Below are positions 42,155 to 53,310 of a stretch of DNA of 64,000 nucleotides, piece by piece. Every line of letters begins with the position of its first letter. Within the stretch, counting starts at the first letter, position 1. The DNA comes from Streptomyces camponoticapitis (lineage in GTDB: Bacteria; Actinomycetota; Actinomycetes; Streptomycetales; Streptomycetaceae). Both the position numbers and the translations under genes were made by a program. The stretch covers positions 90,688 through 154,687 of the forward strand of contig NZ_BMMV01000003.1 of assembly GCF_014646115.1 (NCBI RefSeq). The letters are read 5' to 3'. The notes beneath the pieces are model-generated. The model was not told where the DNA came from. It saw only the letters and a list, made by a program, of their open reading frames with translations, and did no database searches.

Positions 42155-43668
42155 GTCTTTCTCTGCGCTTCGCCGCCGGGTCGCACAAAGGCATGATCCG
42201 GGAGGGGAACGAGGACTCCGGCTATGCCGGTCCCCGGCTCCTGGCCATCGCCGACGGCATGGGCGGCCAGGCCGCCGGTGAGGTCGCCTCGTCCGAGGTG
42301 ATCTCCACGCTCGTGCAGCTCGACGACGACGTGCCGGGATCGGACATCCTCACCTCGCTCGGTACGGCGGTGCAGCGCGCCAACGACCAGCTGCGCGTGA
42401 TGGTCGAGGAGGACCCCCAGCTGGAGGGCATGGGCACGACGCTCACCGCCCTCCTGTGGACGGGACAGCGCCTCGGCCTCGTACACGTCGGTGACTCCCG
42501 CGCGTACCTCCTGCGCGACGGCGTGCTCACGCAGATCACCCAGGACCACACCTGGGTGCAGCGCCTCGTCGACGAGGGGCGCATCACGGAGGAAGAGGCC
42601 ACCACCCACCCGCAGCGCTCCCTGCTGATGCGCGCGCTGGGCAGCGGCGACCATGTCGAGCCCGATCTGTCGATCCGCGAAGTCCGCGCGGGCGACCGCT
42701 ACTTGATCTGCTCGGACGGCCTCTCCGGCGTTGTCTCGCACCAGACCATGGAAGAGACCCTGGCGAGCTACCAGGGCCCGCAGGAGACCATCCAGGACCT
42801 CATCCAGCTCGCTCTGCGCGGCGGCGGTCCCGACAACATCACCTGCATCGTGGCCGACGTCCTCGACGTCGAGTCCAACGACACCCTCGCGGGGCAGCTC
42901 AACGACACCCCGGTCGTCGTCGGCGCCGTCGCCGAGAACCAGCAGTTGCACGCCGCCGAGAGCGACCCCTCGATGCAGACGCCCGCCGGCCGCGCCGCCG
43001 GCCTGGGCCGTCCCGTACCGCAGCAGCACCAGCCGCCGCCCGGGGGCTTCGGCCCGCCGGGCAGCGGAGACGGAGCCGGTTACGGCGGCATGCCGCCGGA
43101 CGCCGGCTTCGGCGCGTACAACGACGACGACTTCGTCAAGCCGCGCTCCGCCGGCCGCAAGTGGTTCAAGCGCTCGTTCTTCTTCACGCTCGCGCTGGTG
43201 GTCGTCGGCGGCGGTCTGTACGGCGGCTACCGCTGGACCCAGACCCAGTACTACGTGGGTGCCAACGACGAGCACGTCGCGCTCTACCGGGGCATCAGCC
43301 AGGATCTGGCGTGGGTCTCGCTCTCGAAGGTTGAACAGGACTTCACCAAGGTCGAACTCAAGTACCTACCGCCGTACCAGCGCAAGCAGGTCGAGGACAC
43401 GATCGCCGAGGGCAGCAAAGCCTCCGCGCGCACCAAGATCGAGGACCTCTCCAAGCAGGCCGCCGCGTGCAAGAAGGACGAACAGCGCCGTGAGTCCGAG
43501 CGCGCGGCGAACGCGATCACCGGCGAGGGCGAGGCCGGCGGGACGACCGGTACGAAGCCGAAGACCGGCACCAGCACCGACACCAAGCCGAACACAGCGA
43601 CTCCCACTCCGGGCCCGAGCCTCTCGGAGGAGGAGCAGAAGCTGGCCTCGAACTGCGGTAAGCAGTAG
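42151..43668 (+). CDS. pstP: PstP: membrane PP2C-family Ser/Thr phosphatase
   Basis: 505 aa. PP2C motifs: GMIREGNEDSGYAG, LLAIADGMGGQAAGEVASSE, GDSRAYLLRDG, YLICSDGLSGVV and GGPDNITCIVADV supply the metal-binding Asp residues. A Pro/Gly-rich juxtamembrane linker precedes a transmembrane helix (SFFFTLALVVVGGGLYGGYRW, about 370-390). A short outer domain follows, with a Thr-rich tail and two Cys residues. It dephosphorylates PknB and its substrates. CAGGAGAGG lies upstream of ATG 42151. The next gene begins 25 nt later. Confidence 0.94.
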   Translation: MSLSLRFAAGSHKGMIREGNEDSGYAGPRLLAIADGMGGQAAGEVASSEVISTLVQLDDDVPGSDILTSLGTAVQRANDQLRVMVEEDPQLEGMGTTLTALLWTGQRLGLVHVGDSRAYLLRDGVLTQITQDHTWVQRLVDEGRITEEEATTHPQRSLLMRALGSGDHVEPDLSIREVRAGDRYLICSDGLSGVVSHQTMEETLASYQGPQETIQDLIQLALRGGGPDNITCIVADVLDVESNDTLAGQLNDTPVVVGAVAENQQLHAAESDPSMQTPAGRAAGLGRPVPQQHQPPPGGFGPPGSGDGAGYGGMPPDAGFGAYNDDDFVKPRSAGRKWFKRSFFFTLALVVVGGGLYGGYRWTQTQYYVGANDEHVALYRGISQDLAWVSLSKVEQDFTKVELKYLPPYQRKQVEDTIAEGSKASARTKIEDLSKQAAACKKDEQRRESERAANAITGEGEAGGTTGTKPKTGTSTDTKPNTATPTPGPSLSEEEQKLASNCGKQ

Positions 43669-43693
43669 CCGGCCGTAAGGGGCCTTCACCACC

Positions 43694-45103
43694 ATGAGCG
43701 TTGTCACCAACACGACCACCATCGGCGCGATCGAAGCACCGAGCCGCCGCAACACCGAGCTCGCGATGCTCGCCTTCGCCGTCGTCATCCCGATCTTCGC
43801 GTATCTGAACGTGGGCCTGGCGGTCAACGACAAGGTGCCCAGCGGCATGATCGGTTACGGCCTGGGCATCGGGCTGCTGGCCGGTGTCGGCCATCTCGTG
43901 GTGCGCAAGTTCGCCCCGTACGCCGACCCGCTGCTGCTGCCGCTCGCCACGCTGCTCAACGGCCTCGGTCTCGTCCTCATCTGGAGGCTGGACCAGTCGC
44001 CCCGGCTGATCGCCCGTGCCGAGCTCGCCTACGGGTCGTTCTCACCGGACGCGCCCAAACAGTTGCTGTACTCGGCGATCGGCATCGCGCTGTTCGTCGC
44101 CGTGCTGCTGCTGCTCAAGGACCACCGCATCCTCCAGCGCTACACGTACATCTCCATGGCCGTCGCGCTGGTCCTGTTGATCCTTCCGGTGTTCTTCCCC
44201 GCGAGGAACGGCGCGAAGATCTGGATCAGCCTCGGCCCCTTCAACCTCCAGCCCGGCGAGTTCGCCAAGATCATCATCGCGATCTTCTTCTCGGGCTATC
44301 TCATGGTGAAACGCGACGCCCTCGCACTCGCCAGCCGCCGTGTGATGGGTCTCTACCTGCCGCGCGGCCGTGACCTGGGCCCCATCCTGATGGTCTGGGC
44401 CATGTCCATCCTGATCCTGGTCTTCGAGACCGACCTCGGCACCTCACTGCTGTTCTTCGGCCTCTTCGTGATCATGCTGTACGTCGCCACGGAGCGGACC
44501 AGCTGGATCGTCTTCGGTCTCGTGATGTCGGCCGCCGGCGCGGTCGGTGTCGCCACGTTCGAACCGCACGTCCAGCAGCGCGTCGAGTTCTGGCTCAACC
44601 CCTTCGCCGAGTCCACCTGGGAGCAGAGCGACCAGATCGGCCAGGCGCTGATGTCCTTCGGCGCCGGCGGCACGCTCGGCACCGGCCTCGGCCAGGGCAA
44701 CTCCGACCTGATCGGCTTCGCTGCCAACTCCGACTTCATCCTCTCCACCGTCGGCGAGGAGTTCGGCCTGGCCGGCATGATGGCGTTCCTGCTGATCTAC
44801 GGCCTGATCGTGGAGCGCGGCGTACGCACCGCCCTCGCCGCCCGCGACCCCTTCGGCAAGCTCCTGGCGATCGGCCTCTCCGGCGCCTTCGCCATCCAGG
44901 TCTTCGTCGTCGCCGGCGGCGTCATGGGCCTCATCCCGCTGACCGGTATGACGATGCCGTTCGTCGCGGCCGGCGGTTCGTCGGTGATCGCCAACTGGGC
45001 GCTGATCGGCATCCTCATCCGGATCAGCGACACCGCCCGCCGCCCCGCGCCGGCGCCCGCCCCGTCAACCGACGCCGAGATGACCCAGGTGGTCCGACCG
45101 TGA
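43694..45103 (+). CDS. rodA: RodA/FtsW-family SEDS peptidoglycan glycosyltransferase
   Basis: 469 aa, ten or more hydrophobic helices. SEDS landmarks include FFPARNGAKIWISLGPFNLQ, QPGEFAKIIIAIFF, TDLGTSLLFFGLFVIMLYVA and the C-terminal IPLTGMTMPFVAAGGSSVIA. It polymerises lipid II glycan strands in the membrane and works with the class B PBP encoded next (GTGA overlap). Whether it serves elongation, spore or septal synthesis in Streptomyces cannot be told. AAGGGG lies before the ATG. Confidence 0.93.
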   Translation: MSVVTNTTTIGAIEAPSRRNTELAMLAFAVVIPIFAYLNVGLAVNDKVPSGMIGYGLGIGLLAGVGHLVVRKFAPYADPLLLPLATLLNGLGLVLIWRLDQSPRLIARAELAYGSFSPDAPKQLLYSAIGIALFVAVLLLLKDHRILQRYTYISMAVALVLLILPVFFPARNGAKIWISLGPFNLQPGEFAKIIIAIFFSGYLMVKRDALALASRRVMGLYLPRGRDLGPILMVWAMSILILVFETDLGTSLLFFGLFVIMLYVATERTSWIVFGLVMSAAGAVGVATFEPHVQQRVEFWLNPFAESTWEQSDQIGQALMSFGAGGTLGTGLGQGNSDLIGFAANSDFILSTVGEEFGLAGMMAFLLIYGLIVERGVRTALAARDPFGKLLAIGLSGAFAIQVFVVAGGVMGLIPLTGMTMPFVAAGGSSVIANWALIGILIRISDTARRPAPAPAPSTDAEMTQVVRP

Positions 45104-46560
45104 ACAAGCCCCTGCGCCGCATCGCGATCTTCTGCGGACTGCTCGTGCTGGCGCTGCTGGTGCGTACCAACTGGCTCCAGTACGTCGAGGCCGACGAGCT
45201 CAACACCCACGAGAAGAACCGCCGCGTGCTCATCGAGCGGTACGCGAAGGAACGCGGCAACATCGTCGTCGACGGCAAGCCCATCACCGGTTCGGCCAAG
45301 ACGGACGACACCGACTTCAAGTACAAGCGGACCTATCGCGACGGCCCGATGTGGGCGCCGGTCACCGGATACGCCTCGCAGGCGTTCGGTGCCACCCAGA
45401 TCGAGAACCTTGAGGACGGCATCCTCACCGGCAACGACGACCAGCTCTTCTTCGACCGCACGATGGCGATGTTCACCGGTGACGAGGCGAAGGGCGGCAA
45501 TGTCGTCACGACCCTCAACGGCGCCGCGCAGAAGGCCGCGTTCGAGGGTCTCGGTGAGAAGAAGGGCGCGGTCGTCGCCCTGGAGCCGGGGACCGGCAAG
45601 ATCCTCGCGCTGGCCTCCACCCCCTCGTACGACCCCTCGTCCTTCGCCGGATACGGCGCCAAGGACGAGAAGTCCTGGAACTCGCTCGGCAAGGACGCCG
45701 ACAAGCCGATGCTGAACCGCGCGCTGCGCGAGACGTATCCGCCCGGCTCCACCTTCAAGGTCGTCACGGCCGCCGCGGCCCTGGAGAACGGTGTCGTCGA
45801 CGACATCGACGCGAAGACCGACTCCCCGCTCCCGTGGATCATGCCGGGGACGACGACGCCCCTGGAGAACGAGGGCAACATTCCCTGCAAGGACGCGACG
45901 CTCAAAGAAGCGCTGCGGGTCTCCTGCAACACCGTCTTCGGCAAGCTCGGCTTCAATGTCGGCAAGGACAAGATGCTGGAGACCGCGAAGAAATTCGGCT
46001 TCAACGAGGAGCAGTTCGTTCCGGTCCGCGCCAACGCCTCGATCTTTCCCGAGGAATTGAACGATTCGCAGACCGCGCTCTCGTCCATCGGGCAGTTCGA
46101 CACCCGTACCACCCCGCTCCAGATGGCCATGGTCGTCTCCGCCATCGCCAACGACGGCAAGCTGATGAAGCCGTACATGATCGACCAGCTCGAAGCCCCG
46201 AACCTGGACGTGATCAAGAAGACCGAGCCCGAGGAGATGGGCCAGCCCGTCAGCCAGGAGCACGCGCAGATGCTCCAGGAGATGATGGAGACGGTGGTCA
46301 ACGAGGGCACCGGCTCGAACGCCAAGATCCCCGACGTCACGGTCGGCGGCAAGACCGGCACCGCGCAGCACGGCGAGAACAACAGCAAGAACCCGTACGC
46401 CTGGTTCATCTCGTACGCCAAGGGCGACAACGGGGCGCCGGTCGCCGTCGCCGTCGTGGTCGAGGACAGCGACGCGGTCCGCGACGACATCTCCGGCGGC
46501 GGTCTCGCGGCCCCCATCGCCAAGGACGTCATGAAGGCCGTGATCGACAGCAAGAAGTAG
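45100..46560 (+). CDS. pbpA: PbpA: class B penicillin-binding protein (transpeptidase)
   Basis: 486 aa. An N-terminal helix (RIAIFCGLLVLALLVRTNWL) anchors the protein. A PBP dimerisation region with ERYAKERGNIVVDGKPI follows. The transpeptidase domain has the catalytic SxxK in YPPGSTFKVVTAAAAL, SxN in VSCNTVFGKLG and KTG in VTVGGKTGTAQHG. It cross-links nascent peptidoglycan outside the membrane. GTG start overlaps the rodA-like stop by 4 nt, so the SEDS-PBP pair is coupled. Confidence 0.95.
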   Translation: MNKPLRRIAIFCGLLVLALLVRTNWLQYVEADELNTHEKNRRVLIERYAKERGNIVVDGKPITGSAKTDDTDFKYKRTYRDGPMWAPVTGYASQAFGATQIENLEDGILTGNDDQLFFDRTMAMFTGDEAKGGNVVTTLNGAAQKAAFEGLGEKKGAVVALEPGTGKILALASTPSYDPSSFAGYGAKDEKSWNSLGKDADKPMLNRALRETYPPGSTFKVVTAAAALENGVVDDIDAKTDSPLPWIMPGTTTPLENEGNIPCKDATLKEALRVSCNTVFGKLGFNVGKDKMLETAKKFGFNEEQFVPVRANASIFPEELNDSQTALSSIGQFDTRTTPLQMAMVVSAIANDGKLMKPYMIDQLEAPNLDVIKKTEPEEMGQPVSQEHAQMLQEMMETVVNEGTGSNAKIPDVTVGGKTGTAQHGENNSKNPYAWFISYAKGDNGAPVAVAVVVEDSDAVRDDISGGGLAAPIAKDVMKAVIDSKK

Positions 46561-46574
46561 TCAGTCCATTCCGT

Positions 46575-46611
46575 AATGGCCCGGACAGTTCTCGAAGCTG
46601 TCCGGGCCATT
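46575..46611 (+). terminator. Terminator hairpin after pbpA
   Basis: AATGGCCCGGACAG (46575-46588) pairs perfectly with CTGTCCGGGCCATT (46598-46611) around a 9-nt loop, 14 nt after the pbpA stop. It separates pknB transcription from the fha-pbpA operon at least partly. Confidence 0.8.
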
Positions 46612-46915
46612 GTCGGAAGCGGCGGGGACCGTCGAAAGCAGCGGGATAAGTTTCCCTCTACACCGAACTCGGCGGGACGGGACGGCCGAATGCCGACCGA
46701 ATCGGAATTCGGACGCCGATGTCCCGTCGGTGATTTAGCTCACCACCAGGTGACGTGCGTTAACAACCGATATGTGGCCATTCAAGTACCAGTCCTGTAT
46801 CAGCTACCAGGGACGGTCGGACCGGATGCGGCGTGCCCGGTAGCGTATGCGCGAACAGCACACCGCCGGACCGCGCACCGGTGCGGTCGGGACAGACGGA
46901 GAGGGCTGGAACAGT
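46612..46915 (+). promoter_or_regulatory. pknB upstream region
   Basis: 304 nt without a supported gene. It is relatively AT-rich around 46730-46810. TAGCGT near 46842 could be a -10, but no -35 fits well. An in-frame ATG at 46847 just after it would give 23 extra residues with no kinase similarity. Confidence 0.35.
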
Positions 46916-48931
<2,016 letters not shown>

Positions 48932-48952
48932 GTCGTCCCCTCCCAGGAAAGT

Positions 48953-48994
48953 GAAGAAGCCCCGGCCTCCTCCTGAGGAGGCCGGGGCTTCTTC
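48953..48994. terminator. Very strong bidirectional terminator
   Basis: A perfect 20-bp stem: 48953-48972 pairs with 48975-48994 around a CT turn, with pyrimidine tracts on both outer sides. It lies between the convergent pknB and sortase genes. Confidence 0.9.
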
Positions 48995-49052
48995 GTGTTC
49001 CGGGGTGCCGGTGGTGCGCCGTCGCTCAGCACGGCGGCCCGGGGAGAGCGGA

Positions 49053-49922
49053 TCAGCGCAGCTCGTCGGGCTTCGTACGGTTCTCGTCGACCTTCTCCGT
49101 GCGTTCCAGCTCGGCCCAGACGATGTAGCGGTAGTCGGACGTGTAGAGGGGCGTGCACGTCGTGAGGGTCAGATAGCGGCCGGGCTTCTTCTTGCCCGAC
49201 TCCTTGGGGATCGGCTTGAGCACGTCCACGTTGTACTTGGAGGTCTGCGGAAGGTCCTTGAAGACCTTGTAGACGTACCAGGTGTCCTTCGTCTCGAAGA
49301 CGATCGCGTCACCGGTCTTGAGCTTGTGGATGTTGTGGAACTTCGCGCCGTGCCCGTCGCGGTGCGCGGCGAGCGAGAAGTTTCCCTGCTTGGCCGAGGG
49401 AAGCGCGGACTTGACCGGGTCGGTGTAGTAGCCGGCGACGCCGTTGTTGAGGGACTTGAGGTCCGTGCCCTTCTTCACGAGGACCTCGCCGTTCTTCATC
49501 GCGGGCACGTGCAGGAAGCCGATCCCGTTCTTTATGTCGAGGGCGCCGGGGCCGCCGCGGCCGTCGGCCCAGCCGTCGCGCACCTCGTTGCCCTGCTTCG
49601 TGGCCTCGCGGTCGGCCAGCACATTCGTCCACCACAGCGAGTAGACGACGAAGAGACCGAGCACCAGGCCCGCGGTGATGAGCAGTTCGCCGAAGACGCT
49701 GACGGCGGAGGCGGTGCGGCTCCGGGGGCGAAGCCGGGGCACGGCCGGAGCGGGCTCGGGCTCCGAGGGCTCCGGCTCCGACACCGCGGGCTCCGGCTCG
49801 GCCGCGGGCCCCGAGGGCTCACTTTCGGGATCGACCACCCCAGTTGTCGCGGATGTATCGTTTTTCCCTGTTTCCTCGGGTGTGCTCGCGTCCCCGTCGT
49901 CGTGCTCTCTTGCCGCTGCCAC
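49053..49922 (-). CDS. srtE: Class E sortase
   Basis: 289 aa from GTG 49922; a longer TTG-start frame from 50030 would overlap the upstream stop by 50 nt and has no better site. An acidic Pro/Glu-rich cytosolic part, one transmembrane helix (VFGELLITAGLVLGLFVVYSL) and a catalytic beta-barrel follow. The catalytic residues are His in SLAAHRDGHGAKF, Cys in LTLTTCTPLYTSDYR and the Arg in that same segment. Class E sortases of Streptomyces anchor LAxTG proteins such as long chaplins needed for aerial growth. It is paired with a second sortase upstream. Confidence 0.92.
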   Translation of the reverse strand: MAAAREHDDGDASTPEETGKNDTSATTGVVDPESEPSGPAAEPEPAVSEPEPSEPEPAPAVPRLRPRSRTASAVSVFGELLITAGLVLGLFVVYSLWWTNVLADREATKQGNEVRDGWADGRGGPGALDIKNGIGFLHVPAMKNGEVLVKKGTDLKSLNNGVAGYYTDPVKSALPSAKQGNFSLAAHRDGHGAKFHNIHKLKTGDAIVFETKDTWYVYKVFKDLPQTSKYNVDVLKPIPKESGKKKPGRYLTLTTCTPLYTSDYRYIVWAELERTEKVDENRTKPDELR

Positions 49923-49980
49923 AGCACCCGTCCCCTGGTCCCAGTCTCCGTCGTGATTCGTCCAGCGAGTCCGGCCGAGT

Positions 49981-51429
49981 TCAGCCGACGAGAGCGTCGG
50001 GCTTTCCCTTACCGCGTGGCCGTTCCTCAACCATCTTGCCCCACACGATCATTCGATACGTACTGGTGAATTCCGGCGTACAGGTCGTCAACGTGATGTA
50101 TCGCCCCGGCTCCGAGAACCCGGAGCCGGGCGGCACGGGACCGATGACGCCCACGTTCGACGGGGCGGTCTGCGGGAGGATGCTCGCCATGTCGTACGTG
50201 AAGTACGAGTCCTGCGTCTCCACGACGATCTTGTCGCCGGGCTTCAGGCGGTTGATGTAACGGAACGGCTCACCATGGGTGTTGCGGTGTCCCGCGACCG
50301 CGAAGTTCCCCTGCTTGTCGGAGGGCATCGCCGTCTTGAGCCTGCCCTCCGAGTAGTGGCCGACCATGCCGCGGTCCAGGACCTTCGCCTTGTCGATGCC
50401 CTCGGCGATCGGAACGACGACGTCCAGCTTGGGGATGTGCATGATCGCGAACCCCTGGCCGGGCTCGAACGCCCCGGGCTGACGGCCCTTCGCCCAGCCG
50501 TCCTGGATCTTGTCCGCCTGCTTGCCCGCGTACAGATCGGCCTGGATGTTCGTCCACCAGAGCTGGTACGTCACGAACAGCAGCATCAGGACACCGAGGC
50601 TGATGAAGATCTCGCCGACCGCGCGGCTGAGAATCACTCCCGGACTGTCCTTGAGCGCGCGGGCGGCACGCCGCGCCTCGACGCGGGAGAGCGGCCTCCC
50701 GGGCGCTGAGGGCCCCGGAGAGCCCTGAGGGCCCCCGGCACCCGCCGGGCGCCCACGGCCGCGTCCACGGCCGCCCTTGGCCGCCTTACGCCGCTCGGCG
50801 CGCCCTCCGGTGACAGCTTCGGGCCGCACCGGACGGTCCTGGGCCGGGGCCGCCTTGCGCCGCTCGGCGCGGCCCCCGGTGGGCGGTCCGGGCCGCGCGG
50901 GGCGGTCCTGGCCGGATTCGGAGACGGTGGGCAGCAGCGCCGTGGCCTCTCCGGCGCCCCCGGTGTCCTCCGTACGGAGGACGGCGGTCCGGTCGTTCTG
51001 GACAGGGACGTACGGCGGTCCGGGATCCGGCTCCGCGACGGGCACCGGCGCGGGCGACGGCGACGGAACCTGTGGAGGGATCGGCACGGAGACCGGCTCC
51101 TGGGCGACCTGCGACGCCCAGTCCTGCCCGTACCCCGCCGGCGCCTGTGCCGCGTACGGGTACGGCCCGTACCCCGACCACTCCCGCTCCGCCGACGGCT
51201 GCGCCGATATCCCGTCACCCGCCGCCCAGGGACCGGACGGCGAAGGAGGCGTCGGGGACACGGGAGGCGCGGCGGGAGGCGGCACGGGGGCCTGCCCGGG
51301 AAGCGGATCGTTCAACGGATCCGCGAGTCCGTCCACCGCCGCCTCGAACGCGCCGGCTTCCTCGTACGGTTCCCGCTGCTCGTACGAGGCGCCGTATCCC
51401 GCGTCGTGCTCGGGGCGGAGTGCGGTCAC
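49981..51429 (-). CDS. srtE: Class E sortase with long Pro-rich cytosolic extension
   Basis: 482 aa. Residues 1-265 are a low-complexity Pro/Ala/Gly region that becomes Arg/Lys-rich, with GGRAERRKAA occurring twice. One transmembrane helix (GEIFISLGVLMLLFVTYQL) precedes the sortase barrel: His in VAGHRNTHGEPFRYI and Cys in TLTTCTPEFTSTYR with the catalytic Arg. It is a paralogue of the downstream sortase but far longer at the N-terminus; the extension may bind partners or nucleic acid. GTG 51429 overlaps the amidotransferase stop by 4 nt. Confidence 0.92.
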   Translation of the reverse strand: MTALRPEHDAGYGASYEQREPYEEAGAFEAAVDGLADPLNDPLPGQAPVPPPAAPPVSPTPPSPSGPWAAGDGISAQPSAEREWSGYGPYPYAAQAPAGYGQDWASQVAQEPVSVPIPPQVPSPSPAPVPVAEPDPGPPYVPVQNDRTAVLRTEDTGGAGEATALLPTVSESGQDRPARPGPPTGGRAERRKAAPAQDRPVRPEAVTGGRAERRKAAKGGRGRGRGRPAGAGGPQGSPGPSAPGRPLSRVEARRAARALKDSPGVILSRAVGEIFISLGVLMLLFVTYQLWWTNIQADLYAGKQADKIQDGWAKGRQPGAFEPGQGFAIMHIPKLDVVVPIAEGIDKAKVLDRGMVGHYSEGRLKTAMPSDKQGNFAVAGHRNTHGEPFRYINRLKPGDKIVVETQDSYFTYDMASILPQTAPSNVGVIGPVPPGSGFSEPGRYITLTTCTPEFTSTYRMIVWGKMVEERPRGKGKPDALVG

Positions 51430-52067
51430 GCGACCGCCTTGCCCACCACCGGCGCCAGGCCCGCCGACCGGCCCACGGCGCCCGGATCACCGCACTGCGC
51501 CAGCCAGTTGGCCAGCATCAGATGACCGTGCTCGGTCAGTACGGACTCGGGGTGGAACTGCACGCCCTCGACGGGCAGTTCACGGTGGCGCACGCCCATG
51601 ATGATGCCGTCGGCCGTACGCGCGGTGACCTCCAGCTCGTCCGGCAGTTCCGCGGGCTCGGCCGCCAGCGAGTGGTAGCGCGTGGCCGTGAAGGGCGAGG
51701 GCAGCCCGGCGAAGACGCCCTTGCCCTCGTGCGTGACGAGCGAGGTCTTGCCGTGCAGCAGCTCGGGGGCGCGGCCGACCACGCCGCCGTACGCCACCGC
51801 CATGGACTGCATGCCCAGGCACACCCCGAAGACGGGGACGCCGGTGGCCGCGCAGTGGCGCACCATGTCGACGCAGACACCGGCCTGTTCGGGCGTGCCG
51901 GGACCGGGGGAGAGCATCACCCCGTCGAAGCCGTCCTGGGCGTGCGCCGTCGACACCTCGTCGTTGCGGAGCACTTCGCACTCCGCGCCGAGCTGGTACA
52001 GGTACTGGACGATGTTGAAGACGAAGCTGTCGTAGTTGTCCACGACGAGAACGCGGGCGCCGCTCAT
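51426..52067 (-). CDS. TrpG/PabA-like glutamine amidotransferase (anthranilate/aminodeoxychorismate synthase component II)
   Basis: 213 aa class I amidotransferase. VVDNYDSFVFNIVQYL, MLSPGPGTPEQAG, the nucleophile Cys in GVCLGMQSMAVAYGG and His-Glu in GVQFHPESVLTEHG are all present, so it should release ammonia from glutamine. It would feed a TrpE or PabB partner, but no such gene is in the window. M. tuberculosis has trpG at the matching position beside pknB. It overlaps the small membrane protein gene upstream and the sortase gene downstream by 4 nt each. Confidence 0.9.
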   Translation of the reverse strand: MSGARVLVVDNYDSFVFNIVQYLYQLGAECEVLRNDEVSTAHAQDGFDGVMLSPGPGTPEQAGVCVDMVRHCAATGVPVFGVCLGMQSMAVAYGGVVGRAPELLHGKTSLVTHEGKGVFAGLPSPFTATRYHSLAAEPAELPDELEVTARTADGIIMGVRHRELPVEGVQFHPESVLTEHGHLMLANWLAQCGDPGAVGRSAGLAPVVGKAVA

Positions 52068-52237
52068 GGCCTGCCTCCCGCGCCGGTCACCGTGGCGTCC
52101 CCGAACGGGAGGATCGGCTCCGCCCACGGGAAGACGTACTGGAACAGCACGAAGACGACCGCCAGGGCCAGCACGAGCGCGACGACCGCCCGCACCCACA
52201 CGTTGCCCGGCAGATGCCGCCAGATCCAGCCGTACAT
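52064..52237 (-). CDS. 57-residue single-pass membrane protein
   Basis: It begins MYGWIWRHLPGN and has one helix (VWVRAVVALVLALAVVFVLF), then a short outer or inner tail rich in Pro and Gly (WAEPILPFGDATVTGAGGRP). ATG 52237 has GGAAGGGAC upstream. The stop overlaps the amidotransferase ATG by 4 nt, which strongly supports expression. Trp and Arg at the helix entry suggest a cytosolic N-terminus. Function is unknown; membership of the sortase/amidotransferase operon is the only clue. Confidence 0.8.
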   Translation of the reverse strand: MYGWIWRHLPGNVWVRAVVALVLALAVVFVLFQYVFPWAEPILPFGDATVTGAGGRP

Positions 52238-52375
52238 GCTGTCCCTTCCGTTCCGTACCCGTTCCCCGCCCGCGCCGCCGTACCGGCGTGCGCGAACCAG
52301 ACTAAGGGGCCGGGGGGTCACGTGGGCGGCGCATGGGCCAGGTGTGCCGTGGGCCTCTTTCTTCTTCAAGAGGGC

Positions 52376-52399
52376 GGGCCGGGCCGAACGGCCCGGCCC
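52376..52399 (-). terminator. Terminator-like hairpin after the DUF881 gene
   Basis: GGGCCGGGCCG (52376-52386) pairs with CGGCCCGGCCC (52389-52399). A second, weaker hairpin CCTCTT/AAGAGG lies at 52354-52373 beyond it on the minus strand. Confidence 0.65.
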
Positions 52400-52401
52400 G
52401 G

Positions 52402-53169
52402 CTACTTCACCGGCTCCGCGTAGTGGAGATCCACCGTGCCCGTGTAGCCCGGGAGCGTCGTCCCGCCCTGCTCGTCGACCTTCCAGCCGAGCCCGTACGC
52501 CTGTACGTACAGCTGGTAGTTCTGGATCGCCGGCGAATCGTCCAGCGCCTTCCGCAGACGGTCCTGGTCCCCCACGGCCGTGATCTTGTACGGCGGTGAG
52601 TAGACCCGGCCCTGGAGGATCAGGGTGTTGCCGACGCAGCGCACCGCGCTGGTGGAGATCAGCCGCTGGTCCATGACCCGGATGCCGCGCGCGCCGCCCT
52701 GCCAGAGGGCGTTGACGACGGCCTGGAGATCCTGCTGGTGGATGACGAGGTCGTTGGGCTGCGGTTCGGGGTAGCCCGGATTGGCCGTGGCGTCCGGCGG
52801 GGCGTCGTCCAGGGTGACGGTGAGGGCCTGGCCCGAGACCTTCTTGGTACCCGCCGCGTCCTCGAGTTGACGGAGTTCGGCGTCCTCGGCCTTCGTGGAG
52901 CCGTCGTCACGGTTGGCGAGCCTGTCGACGTCCTCCCGCACGAGGCCCGTGGACTCCTCAAGCTCGGCGTTCTTGTCGCTGCGCTCCTGGATCAGGTCCG
53001 AGAGCTTGAGCAGGGAGTCGTCCGTACGGAGGTTGGTGCCCTTCGCCGTGTTGAAGCTCGTGACGAAGATGAGACCGGCGAGGGCGAAGACCCCGGCCGT
53101 GAGCAGCCGGACGGGCCGCCAGACCCTGCGGCGGACCGGCCCTTCGGGGGAGTCGGCAGAATTGCTCAA
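52402..53169 (-). CDS. DUF881 family membrane-anchored protein
   Basis: 255 aa from TTG 53169, with AAGGG about 5 nt upstream and GGAG further up. An N-terminal transmembrane helix (VRLLTAGVFALAGLIFVTSF) is followed by a coiled-coil (LLKLSDLIQERSDKNAELEE) and a compact domain. QALTVTLDDAPPD, LVIHQQDLQAVVNALWQGGA and YSPPYKITAVGDQDRLRKAL are DUF881 landmarks. The M. tuberculosis homologue Rv0012 sits next to crgA and trpG; its role is unclear but linked by position to division. It is divergent from crgA. Confidence 0.88.
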   Translation of the reverse strand: MSNSADSPEGPVRRRVWRPVRLLTAGVFALAGLIFVTSFNTAKGTNLRTDDSLLKLSDLIQERSDKNAELEESTGLVREDVDRLANRDDGSTKAEDAELRQLEDAAGTKKVSGQALTVTLDDAPPDATANPGYPEPQPNDLVIHQQDLQAVVNALWQGGARGIRVMDQRLISTSAVRCVGNTLILQGRVYSPPYKITAVGDQDRLRKALDDSPAIQNYQLYVQAYGLGWKVDEQGGTTLPGYTGTVDLHYAEPVK

Positions 53170-53310
53170 CGTACCCTTATCTCCTTAGGCGCCACGGAAG
53201 CACTACGCTAACGGACGCCCGGGGGAGCCAGTGTTCCCCCCGCTCCTCACCCCGGCACACCGTTTCAGTTACCTGCGCGGTCACGCAGCGCATCGACAGG
53301 AGAGTCCCTC

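Noticed and set aside
46576..46915. ATG frame starting in the pbpA terminator hairpin.
   Set aside because: The start lies inside a 14-bp stem and the frame passes into pknB out of frame; there is no family similarity.
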